This document shows positions 1-7,522 of a DNA stretch of 11,071 nt, one piece after another. The stretch comes from Rhodoferax sp. (GTDB lineage: Bacteria; Pseudomonadota; Gammaproteobacteria; Burkholderiales; Burkholderiaceae_C): assembly GCA_020048255.1 (NCBI GenBank), contig JAIFMR010000222.1, forward strand, positions 1 through 11,071. The letters run 5' to 3'. Below the pieces are notes generated by a model. The model was given only the letters and a program-made list of their open reading frames with translations, did not search any database and had not been told where the DNA came from. The number at the start of each line of letters is the position of its first letter. Position 1 is the stretch's first letter. The position numbers and the translations under genes were made by a program.

Positions 1-718
1 GCGTGGGGTCTGGCTTGGCCAGAATCACCACCGTACCGCCACGGGATGTCACGGGAATCGACAGCAAGCCCGAGGTGTGCGTCATGGGCGCAGCGGCCAG
101 CGTGACGGGATGCTCTTCGCTGCTGTAGGGGCAGTGCATCATGAAATGGATAAAGGCTGTCTGGTACGTGCGGTGGGTGTTCATCACGCCCTTGGGCAGA
201 CCGGTTGTGCCGCCGGTGGGCACTACGGCGATCACATCGTCCATGTCCACCTGGAGGTGGGGTTTGGTCGTAGGTTGGTCTTTAACCCAGGCTTTCAGAC
301 TGACGGAGCCTACAATTTCGGGGGACTCGCCATCGATGCAGATCCAGTGCTTGATTTTGGGAAGACGTGCCTGAATGGTGGCAATGGCGGGTGCGAAATA
401 GCTTTGGTAGAACAGAACTTCACAGTCGAACTGGTCGAGCACGTACTGGTTTTCGTCCGCCGGGTTGCGCGCACCCACGGGCAGCCAGCACATGTTGGCA
501 CGCCAGATACCCAGGGCACAGGTCCATGCGGTGGTGTCATTGCCGGCCCATACTGCACCTTTGGAACCACTGGGCAGGCCAGTGGCCAGCATGGCATTCG
601 CCACCTTGCAAGACAAGGCACCCACTTCGTCGAAGGTGTAGGTGCGCTCGTCCTGGATGTAAGCGGGGCCGGTGGGGTTGATGAGCCATCCGCGGTCAAA
701 AAAATCAATCATGGCCAT
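1..718 (-). CDS. Acyl-CoA synthetase (AMP-binding, ANL superfamily), N-terminal 239 aa, cut by window edge
   Basis: Reading in from the right, the frame stays open to the window edge, so only the N-terminal part (239 residues) of an enzyme usually about 500-550 aa long is present. Residues 167-177, PTGGTTGLPKG, match the ATP/AMP-binding P-loop signature of the adenylate-forming ANL superfamily. Residues 210-218 (APMTHTSGL) match the following conserved core motif. Members activate a carboxylic acid to an acyl-adenylate and then to the CoA thioester in the cytosol. Substrate specificity lies in the missing part. The ATG at 718 is preceded by AGGAGG with a 6-nt spacer. The second in-frame ATG at 712 would have 12 nt, so 718 is preferred. 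It follows the RND transporter gene by 36 nt and is the last visible gene of the minus-strand operon. A role activating a fatty, aromatic or terpenoid acid handled by the operon is inference. Confidence 0.9.
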   Translation of the reverse strand, partial: MAMIDFFDRGWLINPTGPAYIQDERTYTFDEVGALSCKVANAMLATGLPSGSKGAVWAGNDTTAWTCALGIWRANMCWLPVGARNPADENQYVLDQFDCEVLFYQSYFAPAIATIQARLPKIKHWICIDGESPEIVGSVSLKAWVKDQPTTKPHLQVDMDDVIAVVPTGGTTGLPKGVMNTHRTYQTAFIHFMMHCPYSSEEHPVTLAAAPMTHTSGLLSIPVTSRGGTVVILAKPDPT

Positions 719-754
719 GGTAGGCCTCCTTTTCAGTAGAGTGGTGAGAAAAAT

Positions 755-3187
755 TCAGGATGAAGACCTGGCAAAGTGCCTGTCGTTCAAGAGGAAATGA
801 GACAGCGCGGGAATCAGCACCAGCGCGCCCACCATGTTCCAGAGAAACATGAAGGTCAGCAAGATGCCCATATCCGCCTGGAACTTGATCGGTGAGAACG
901 CCCAGGTGATCACACCTGCAGCCAGCGTCACACCCACCAGGGCAACCACTCGGCCGGTAAACAGCACCGCATTGCCATAGGCCTGGGCCAAGCCCATGCC
1001 ACGGCGCTGCCCTGCTAGTTGCACCGACAGCAGATAGAGCGCGTAGTCCACACCAATGCCAACGCCCAACGCAATGACGGGCAGGGTAGCCACCTTGACA
1101 CCGATGCCCAGCCAGACCATCAGCGCCTCACACAAGATGGAGGTCAGCATCAGTGGCAGCACGGCGACAATAGTGGCTCGCCAGGAGCGGAAGGTTATCA
1201 GGCACAGGGCGATCACCGCTGCATAGACATACAACAGCATCTTGATCCAGACTTCGCGCACCACGATATTGGTAGCCGCTTCGATACCGGAGTTACCCGC
1301 TGCGGGCAAGACCTGGATTTGTGCGGGGTCGGTCGGGTGCTCGGCAATGAACTTTTCTACTACCGCCAGCACTGCATTCAGAGTCTCGGCCTTGTGGTCG
1401 GTCAAAAACGCGACCAACGGCATCACCGAGCATTCGGTGTTGAACATGTCTGGCGTATTAACGCTGGCCTGCTGCGCGGCGTAGTTGAGCACGTCCTGGT
1501 TGCGGCTGATGGTCAGCCACTTGGGGTTGCCCTCGAAAGAACCGGCCGTAATCTGCCGCACCACGTCGGGCAAGCCCAGGGTCATGCGCACCTGGGGCAA
1601 CTGCTGCAACTCCCAGGCCAGCTGATCGACATGGTCCAGTGTCTGGTACTTCAGACAACCTTCGGGTGGGGTCTTGATGATCACGGCAAACACGTCGCTG
1701 GAAAGCGCATAGTTCTTGGTGATATACGCGTTGTCCTGGTTGTAGCGGGAGTTGGCGCGCAGCTCGGGAGCACCGGGGTCCAGGTCGCCAATCTGCAAAC
1801 GCTGGGACATGACAAAGCCGCCCACACCCAGGGACAGCGATACCAGCACCGCACTCAAGGCCCAGCTGCGCTTCGCTGCGAAATGGTCCAACCAGACCCA
1901 CGCGCCGCGATGCCCAGCAATTTCTCGCTGCTCCTGCTCCAGCGCACGGGTGGCTGCACGGGGGCTCACCCCGGTGTAACTCAGCAGCACCGGAAGTAAT
2001 AGCAAATTGGTGAACACCAGCACCGCCACCCCGATACTGGCCGTCATGGCCAACTCGCGGATCACCGCTATGGGGATCATGACTAGCACCGCAAAACCCA
2101 CCGCATCGGCTAGCAGTGCAGTCACACCGGCCAGAAACAGGCGACGAAAGGTGTAGCGCGCAGCGACCAGGCGGTGCGTGCCGCGGGCAATGTCCTGCAT
2201 GATGCCATTCATCTTTTGTGCACCATGGCTCACGCCGATGGCAAACACCAGAAAGGGCACCAGCATCGAATATGGGTCGAGCTCAAGGCCGAAAATGGAC
2301 AGCAGGCCAATCTGCCATACCACGGCCACCAGGGAGCACGCCAGCACCAACGCGGTCGAGCGCACGCAACGGGTATAGAAATACAGCAACACCGCTGCAA
2401 TGGCGATGGCGATGGCAAAGTACAGTGCCACCTGCAGTAGGCCATCGAGCAGGTCGCCCACGATCTTGGCAAAGCCGATGGTGTGAATCTTCACGCCCCA
2501 CGGCTTGCCGTCCGGGGCGTTGCCAGTTTCATACCGTGTCCGTAACTGGTCCAAATCACGGCTGAGCTTCCAATAGTTGATGCGACCTCCCTGCGGATCC
2601 CGCTCCAGCAACGGCAATTGCACGGCGGAAGACTGAAGATCGTTAGAAATCAGGTTGCCGACGAGGTTCGCGCGATTGACATTTAGGCGCAGCCGGTCAA
2701 GGCTCTCGGCCGAACCGTTGAATCCGTCGGGCATCACCGGGCCACCGCTGAAGCCCTCTTCGGTGACTTCGGTCCAGCGCACAGCTGGCGTCCACAGCGA
2801 CTTCATCCAGGCACGATCGACGCCAGGCATCAAAAACAATTCATCGTTGATTTGCTTGAACGCCTCGAGATAGCGCGCGTCATACACGTCGCCTTGGGTG
2901 TTCTCCACCACGATGCGCAGGGTGTTTCCCATGCCGCGCAGGTCTTTGCGGTTTTCCAGAAAGTTCTGGATGTAGGGATGCCCGGTCGGGATCATCTTTT
3001 CGAAACTTGCATTCACCTGTACACGGGTGGCCATAAAGCCCAACACCAGTGTCAGCAACAGGCAGGCTAGCATGACCCAGCGGCGATGATTGAACACCAC
3101 GCGCTCCAGACGGTTGCCCGAAGTGGCCGGAAAGTCGGCCAAATCGCGGACCACCGGCATTTCCTCAGAGGCACAAGACAGGATCAT
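755..3187 (-). CDS. RND-superfamily transporter of the MMPL / HAE3-like type (12 TM)
   Basis: An 810-aa inner-membrane protein with the duplicated RND layout. TM1 is near residues 38-56, followed by a large periplasmic loop (about 57-247) and TM2-6 (about 248-402). TM7 is near 442-461, followed by a second periplasmic loop (about 462-647) and TM8-12 (about 648-797). TM10 carries GIGVDYALY (712-720 region, Asp714), the conserved proton-relay-type motif of MMPL/HAE3 transporters. The equivalent TM4 site reads AIGVSHGAQ, with Ser320 in place of Asp. Two cysteines in the second periplasmic loop (511 and 586) could form a disulfide. The family moves lipids and other hydrophobic molecules out of the inner membrane using proton motive force. 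The ATG at 3187 lies 3 nt after the stop of the YCF48-like gene and has AAGGA at 7 nt, which suggests translational coupling and a shared complex. Ligand and transport direction are unknown. Confidence 0.92.
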   Translation of the reverse strand: MILSCASEEMPVVRDLADFPATSGNRLERVVFNHRRWVMLACLLLTLVLGFMATRVQVNASFEKMIPTGHPYIQNFLENRKDLRGMGNTLRIVVENTQGDVYDARYLEAFKQINDELFLMPGVDRAWMKSLWTPAVRWTEVTEEGFSGGPVMPDGFNGSAESLDRLRLNVNRANLVGNLISNDLQSSAVQLPLLERDPQGGRINYWKLSRDLDQLRTRYETGNAPDGKPWGVKIHTIGFAKIVGDLLDGLLQVALYFAIAIAIAAVLLYFYTRCVRSTALVLACSLVAVVWQIGLLSIFGLELDPYSMLVPFLVFAIGVSHGAQKMNGIMQDIARGTHRLVAARYTFRRLFLAGVTALLADAVGFAVLVMIPIAVIRELAMTASIGVAVLVFTNLLLLPVLLSYTGVSPRAATRALEQEQREIAGHRGAWVWLDHFAAKRSWALSAVLVSLSLGVGGFVMSQRLQIGDLDPGAPELRANSRYNQDNAYITKNYALSSDVFAVIIKTPPEGCLKYQTLDHVDQLAWELQQLPQVRMTLGLPDVVRQITAGSFEGNPKWLTISRNQDVLNYAAQQASVNTPDMFNTECSVMPLVAFLTDHKAETLNAVLAVVEKFIAEHPTDPAQIQVLPAAGNSGIEAATNIVVREVWIKMLLYVYAAVIALCLITFRSWRATIVAVLPLMLTSILCEALMVWLGIGVKVATLPVIALGVGIGVDYALYLLSVQLAGQRRGMGLAQAYGNAVLFTGRVVALVGVTLAAGVITWAFSPIKFQADMGILLTFMFLWNMVGALVLIPALSHFLLNDRHFARSSS

Positions 3188-3190
3188 GGT

Positions 3191-4243
3191 TTATTCCTTG
3201 GGCAGCGATACGCTGCGAATGCCGCGTGCGCCCGCCAGCACCAGCATGCCGGAGGTTGCGTAAATGGCGGCCAATGGCATGCTCACTGGCAATTTCACGG
3301 CGGCAAAGTTCTTGCCACCATCACGGCTAACGCTGACGTTGCCCAGCTGGTCTGCCAGCCACAGGCTTGCGTCTGGGCCCCTGGATGACGCGGTGATGCT
3401 GGCCTGCAGTCCGCTCGCCAATGGCTCCCAACTCGCTCCGCCATCGCGACTGATGACCGCGTTGCCGCGCATGCCGTAGGCAATCAACGCATCACCAGCA
3501 TCGAGCAGGCCGAAGAAGCTGCCCTTGTAGTCCGCGTCCAGGCGAACAAAGCGCTGGCGCTCGGTGTCCAGTCGCATCAGCAGGCCCGCCTCGCCTACGA
3601 CAAACAGTTTTCCCTTGTGAGCGCGGATGCCATACAGGTTAAAAAGTTTGTCGCTGTTGTCGCTGCGGTCGTACCAGCTTTGCCAGCTCTTGCCGCCGTC
3701 CCGGGTTTGAAAAATAAGGTTGTAAGCCCCCACGACAAAGCCTTCCTGGGGGTTGGTGAAATACAAATCCAGCAACGGCTTGTCGGGCCCCGCACTCTTG
3801 TTGCGTTCCAACTCGCCCAACAGTCGGTCGCGCTCTTCACTGGCAGGGGTGCCCTTGAGTTGCTCCAACGCCAGTGCATTAGCGGCAGTGCCATCTAGTA
3901 TCTTTGTCCATTGGGCTCCGCCGTCGGTGCTGGCCAGCACCACACCGTCATGTCCCACGGCGTAGCCGCGCTGTGCGTCCAGAAACTGCACGGCGGTGAG
4001 GTCTGAACTCAGAGGGCTTTTCACTTGAGTCCATGCCGCGCCTGCGTTCGCGGACACGACTACATGGCCGCGTTGTCCCACGGCGATCAGGTGGGTCGGA
4101 CTCAGCGCGGCAATGGAGTTGATCAAACGCTGCTGAGCCAACGGACTGATGCGCGCCGGACGCTGCAGCGGGTCTGCGTGTGCACCGCCAAGAGCAACTG
4201 TCAGCGCCGTGGCGCACAAGCCAACAAGTGATTTGAAGAACAT
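3191..4243 (-). CDS. YCF48-like beta-propeller protein with BNR/Asp-box repeats, exported
   Basis: About 350 aa with an N-terminal signal peptide (hydrophobic stretch LVGLCATALTVALGG, probable cleavage after AHA). It has four regularly placed Asp-box repeats: STDGGAQW (105-112), TRDGGKSW (180-187), SRDGGASW (265-272) and SRDGGKNF (306-313). This repeat pattern and the many short beta-strands indicate a YCF48/sialidase-like beta-propeller in the periplasm. Annotation pipelines often call such proteins 'photosystem II stability factor', but nothing photosynthetic is present here. A scaffold or assembly role for the envelope proteins of this operon is more plausible (inference). I chose the ATG at 4243. 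An upstream in-frame TTG at 4255 adds only four residues and has no obvious ribosome site. The stop is 3 nt before the RND gene start. A 75-nt gap to the upstream DUF1329 gene holds a strong hairpin. Confidence 0.88.
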   Translation of the reverse strand: MFFKSLVGLCATALTVALGGAHADPLQRPARISPLAQQRLINSIAALSPTHLIAVGQRGHVVVSANAGAAWTQVKSPLSSDLTAVQFLDAQRGYAVGHDGVVLASTDGGAQWTKILDGTAANALALEQLKGTPASEERDRLLGELERNKSAGPDKPLLDLYFTNPQEGFVVGAYNLIFQTRDGGKSWQSWYDRSDNSDKLFNLYGIRAHKGKLFVVGEAGLLMRLDTERQRFVRLDADYKGSFFGLLDAGDALIAYGMRGNAVISRDGGASWEPLASGLQASITASSRGPDASLWLADQLGNVSVSRDGGKNFAAVKLPVSMPLAAIYATSGMLVLAGARGIRSVSLPKE

Positions 4244-4261
4244 CGTGAAATCCAAAGAGAC

Positions 4262-4285
4262 GGGCGCCCTTCACAAGGGGCACCC
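4262..4285 (-). promoter_or_regulatory. Strong intergenic RNA hairpin between the DUF1329 and YCF48-like genes
   Basis: In the minus-strand transcript this segment reads GGGTGCCC, C, TT, GTG, AA, GGGCGCCC. It can form an 8-bp stem (one G-U pair), a bulged C, two A-U pairs and a GTG loop. No U-run follows, so it is not a classic full terminator. It may act as a partial terminator, RNA-processing barrier or 3'-end stabiliser separating the two upstream genes from the downstream ones. The self-complementary GGGCGCCC arm could instead pair with the nearby GCGCCCC at about 4291-4298, giving two alternative folds. Function is inference. Confidence 0.5.
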
Positions 4286-4318
4286 TGATTGGGGCGCTAC
4301 CGGCCCTAAATCACTGGT

Positions 4319-5683
4319 TTAGCGGACGCCAGCGCCGGCCAGGGCGTCGGGGGTCCATTGCTTCTCCGACAGGGGGGCGATGTACTTGACGCCGTTGGGG
4401 TAGGCACCTAGCAAGCCGATGATGTTGTAGCTGCCAGTGGCAAAGTCGTAGAAGAACTGTGCCGTAGCCGCAGGTGCCGGCTGCTCATAAGCAGGAGTGA
4501 AGGCGGTAAAACCGGCGCGATACAACTGGCCGCGTGCATCGTACTGGTCGGACGCGAGTGCAAACCAGCTGTCTTCATCCAGATAGAAGGTGCGCGTGGC
4601 GTAGATGTGGCGCTTGCCTTCCTGGAGCTTGGCTTCCACCACCCATACACGGTGCAGTTCCCAACGCACGTAATCGGGGTTGAGGTGCTTGGGCGTGGTC
4701 ACCGCATACGGGTCCTTGGCGTAGGACAGCTTGTAAGCGTTATAGGGCACTAGTATTTCCTTCTTGCCCACCAGCTTCCACTCAAAGCGGTCCAGCGCAC
4801 CACCAAAGACGAAACTGTCGTCAAAGGTGGAGGTGCCGGCAGTGGCCGGATTCGGGGTGTCATGGGCCAAATCGGGCGACATCTTCACACGGCGCTGACC
4901 AGGCAGGTACTGCCAGGCCTTGCGCCCGTTTTCCAGCGGGTTGATGTAGTCCTGAACCAGTAGCGCTTCGCCAGCACGACGGGCCGGGGCAGAGTAGGCC
5001 ACCTTGGTGCGGAAGTAGATGTCCTTCTCACCCGACACACCAGAGCGCTTGGGGTCGTAGTAGGGGTAGTCCACGATGATTTCACCCGTGGTGGCCAGCA
5101 CGGCACTGCCGGAGGCATTCACGTTGATGGAATCATACTTGACGATGTAGGTCTGACCGGCGTAGCGCAGCAGGTGGTTCCACATGGCCTCGTTGCCAGT
5201 CTTGGGAATCGGGAAAGGAATGCCGGCGTAAGTACCTTCCACACCCAACCCGCCATCAATAGTCTTGACCGAGGTGGCGTTCTTGATGGTGTTGTCCAGC
5301 ACGTACTTGGGGAAAGCGGCCGTGCGGTGGGTGGGGAACACGTCCACGCGCATCGTGGGATTGCGCTTGAGCAGTTCGCGCGTGCCAGCTGTCAGCTTGC
5401 CTTCGTGCTGGGCCACATTGGCACCGGTGATGGAATACAGAGGTTTCTCGTTGGCGAAGGGGTCCGGGCGAATGCCTGATCCTTTCTGGAACCCTGCAGG
5501 AGCGGTGGTCAGACCACCGGTGTAGGCAGTAATGGTTTTGTCGGCATTGCCGGCCATTTCTGCACCCACCGGTGTCAGGGTGCTACCCAGTTTTTTGGCT
5601 TCGTCTGCCGATACCGCGGCAAATGCTGCCGCACTTGCCAGTGCGAGGGCAGTCAAGGCCCAGATACTTTTTTGCTTGAACAT
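4319..5683 (-). CDS. DUF1329 family protein (predicted LolA-like fold), exported
   Basis: A 454-aa protein with a clear Sec signal peptide (MFKQKSIWALTALALASA, cleavage probably near residue 22-26). The mature N-terminus SADEAKKLGSTLTPVGAE is followed by AGNADKTI and AYTGGL, typical of DUF1329. Further family-like blocks are GIPFPIPKTGNEAMWNHLLR (154-173), YLPGQRRVKMSP (259-270) and RWELHRVWVVEA (340-351). From memory, DUF1329 is placed with the LolA/LolB/LppX-like fold, a half-barrel that binds lipid-like ligands. A periplasmic carrier role is therefore plausible but inferred. The length is normal for the family. The ATG at 5683 has GGAG with an 8-nt spacer. It begins 28 nt after the DUF1302 gene; DUF1302-DUF1329 pairs are a recurring arrangement in proteobacteria. 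It is not a lipoprotein, since no lipobox cysteine is seen. Confidence 0.92.
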   Translation of the reverse strand: MFKQKSIWALTALALASAAAFAAVSADEAKKLGSTLTPVGAEMAGNADKTITAYTGGLTTAPAGFQKGSGIRPDPFANEKPLYSITGANVAQHEGKLTAGTRELLKRNPTMRVDVFPTHRTAAFPKYVLDNTIKNATSVKTIDGGLGVEGTYAGIPFPIPKTGNEAMWNHLLRYAGQTYIVKYDSINVNASGSAVLATTGEIIVDYPYYDPKRSGVSGEKDIYFRTKVAYSAPARRAGEALLVQDYINPLENGRKAWQYLPGQRRVKMSPDLAHDTPNPATAGTSTFDDSFVFGGALDRFEWKLVGKKEILVPYNAYKLSYAKDPYAVTTPKHLNPDYVRWELHRVWVVEAKLQEGKRHIYATRTFYLDEDSWFALASDQYDARGQLYRAGFTAFTPAYEQPAPAATAQFFYDFATGSYNIIGLLGAYPNGVKYIAPLSEKQWTPDALAGAGVR

Positions 5684-5711
5684 GGTGATGTCTCCGATGA
5701 TTCGATTTGTT

Positions 5712-7490
5712 TTAGAAAGTGGCTTTGAAGGTCAGCACCAGCATGTCGCGGTCCGAGATGTTGGCGTAACCTGGAGCAACGGCTGCGGCACCAGGCAAAG
5801 GGCCAACCGTCGCACTGGTGTAAGGACCGAAGGCGGCGATGTAGCGCAGGGCAAAGTTGTATTTGGACTTGTAGTCAGCGGCCACACCAATCGACCAGGT
5901 GCCTGAATCCTCCGCGCCGCCACTGGTCACACCAGACTGGCCGCTCAAGCCCACCTGGTAGCTCATGGGCAGTGAAATATCGGTTTCAGGCAAAGCACTT
6001 AACCAGGTGGGGGTGAAAGACAAGCTCAATGTGCTGGCATCCCGTGTGACTGCATCGATATTGCGGGCACCAAAAAGATTGCCTGCGGCATACGCAGCGG
6101 TTCCCTTGTACAGATTGAAGGGGTCAGAACTAACGCTCAGCACCCGGTTCCAGGTCACTTCTGCAGCGACCGAGGCGATGTCAAACAGGGCGTTTCGCGG
6201 AACAATGCCCACCATGTTGAACACCGCGTGAGCAGTTTTGCCGCGGGCGCCAGGCACGTCGCCATTTTTTGCCAAGTCCCAGAGCCGGTTACTCATGGCC
6301 ACTGCAGCCGCTGGGTTGTTGAAGGGTGGACCGGCCAGTGCCAGCGCATTGGCTGGCTGGCTCACCAAGGGCATGTTGTTGCGGGTGCTTAGCTCGGCCC
6401 CCACGCTGATGCCGCCGATGTTTTTGGCTAGAGACAGCCCCAGGATATCAATGTCGCGGGCAAAGCTGAAGTGGTAGCTGTTGGTGCCCGTTGCGGGGTT
6501 ACGTGCGGCCCACGCCTGGTTGGCAATATCGGACGCGCGCCTGGCATAAAACCCCATGGTGCCGTCCAACCATTCGGGTGACCAGCGGGCTGACAAGCCG
6601 AAGTCGCCTGTCTTGTCTGGTACCACCATCGCGCCTTGCGCAGGGCCTGGGGCGGCAGTGGTCTTGAAGGTCTGCCCACCGTACAAAGATGCATCAATGC
6701 CAGAGAGGTAGGTGCCAGATTCCGCCACGCGCGCTGGCTCCCATTCAAAGAAGGTCTGGGCAGCAATCGATAAGGTCTGGGTGGGCTGAAATTGCACGGT
6801 CAAACCATTGCGCGGTCGATACAGCTCTTTGGCTTCGGTGCCAGGGTTGGCGGCAGATTTCCAGATGTCCAGCGCGTACTGACCATAAGATACGCCATGA
6901 ATCGCACCACCCAGCATCAGACCCTCACCCCAGTAGGCTGTGTGTCGGCCCAGGCGCGCAGACACCGGCACATCACCCACATCCATGCTGCCAAACACAA
7001 AGGCATCCAGGATTTCACCCGACGGGCCCTTGGCAAAACGGCTGGTGTAGTCCGACAGTGAGTTCACGCCACCCGTGCCGTTGTAAAAGGTGGGCTTGTT
7101 GGCATCGGTGGCCAGGCTGTCATAAGCCGCATCGGCCCAGGCCGCAGCGCTGACCCGAAAGCCATAACGCTTGTTCACCACCAAATCCAGCTCACTGAGG
7201 AGGTCCAGCCGGTTGGTCACGGCCTGGCCCTTGGCGAAGTTGCGGTTGCCGTCGTCGGCTGCGGGGTTGGCGATGATGGCTGCATCACGGTCTTTCATGC
7301 GCACACCATAGTTGTAGCGCACCGTGTTGTCCCAGCGCATCACAGCGTCGGGGTTGCCGGTGTTGATCTCAATGGCAGCCGCCGGTGCCGCAGCCAGGCC
7401 GCCAAGCGCCAGGACCGCACAGGTGAGTACAGAAAGCTTCAGGTCTCTGGGCTTGAGAACCAGGGCATGGGTGGGTTGTTTAAATTTCAC
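5712..7490 (-). CDS. DUF1302 family outer-membrane beta-barrel protein
   Basis: A 592-aa protein with a long, Lys-rich N-terminus and a hydrophobic signal core (LSVLTCAVLALGGLAAAPAAA, cleavage near 39/40). The mature start IEINTGNPDAVMRWDNTVRY is typical of DUF1302. The body has alternating polar and hydrophobic strands rich in Gly, Tyr and Asn. The last residues, LVLTFKATF, end in Phe, the beta-signal recognised by the BAM complex. An outer-membrane pore or channel for a hydrophobic or aromatic substrate is therefore likely, though the ligand is unknown. The start codon is GTG at 7490, supported by AGAGGAG with a 7-nt spacer and by the absence of any in-frame ATG near the signal peptide. The gene lies 32 nt after the cyclase gene and 28 nt before the DUF1329 gene. 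It is probably co-translated with its DUF1329 partner. Confidence 0.92.
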   Translation of the reverse strand: MKFKQPTHALVLKPRDLKLSVLTCAVLALGGLAAAPAAAIEINTGNPDAVMRWDNTVRYNYGVRMKDRDAAIIANPAADDGNRNFAKGQAVTNRLDLLSELDLVVNKRYGFRVSAAAWADAAYDSLATDANKPTFYNGTGGVNSLSDYTSRFAKGPSGEILDAFVFGSMDVGDVPVSARLGRHTAYWGEGLMLGGAIHGVSYGQYALDIWKSAANPGTEAKELYRPRNGLTVQFQPTQTLSIAAQTFFEWEPARVAESGTYLSGIDASLYGGQTFKTTAAPGPAQGAMVVPDKTGDFGLSARWSPEWLDGTMGFYARRASDIANQAWAARNPATGTNSYHFSFARDIDILGLSLAKNIGGISVGAELSTRNNMPLVSQPANALALAGPPFNNPAAAVAMSNRLWDLAKNGDVPGARGKTAHAVFNMVGIVPRNALFDIASVAAEVTWNRVLSVSSDPFNLYKGTAAYAAGNLFGARNIDAVTRDASTLSLSFTPTWLSALPETDISLPMSYQVGLSGQSGVTSGGAEDSGTWSIGVAADYKSKYNFALRYIAAFGPYTSATVGPLPGAAAVAPGYANISDRDMLVLTFKATF

Positions 7491-7522
7491 AGTCAGTCTC
7501 CTCTAGTTGGTATGGGGTGATC

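Noticed and set aside
77..739. 220-aa plus-strand open frame
   Set aside because: Antisense to the acyl-CoA synthetase, whose P-loop motif and AGGAGG start show that the minus strand is coding. It has no ribosome site or domain of its own.
1019..1999. 326-aa plus-strand open frame inside the RND gene
   Set aside because: Rich in His, Gln and Gly, as expected for the reverse complement of a GC-rich membrane protein gene. The minus frame has clear TM and MMPL motifs.
3191..4243. Photosystem II assembly role for the YCF48-like protein
   Set aside because: The fold name comes from plastid and cyanobacterial homologues. No photosynthesis gene is present and the context is a transport operon.
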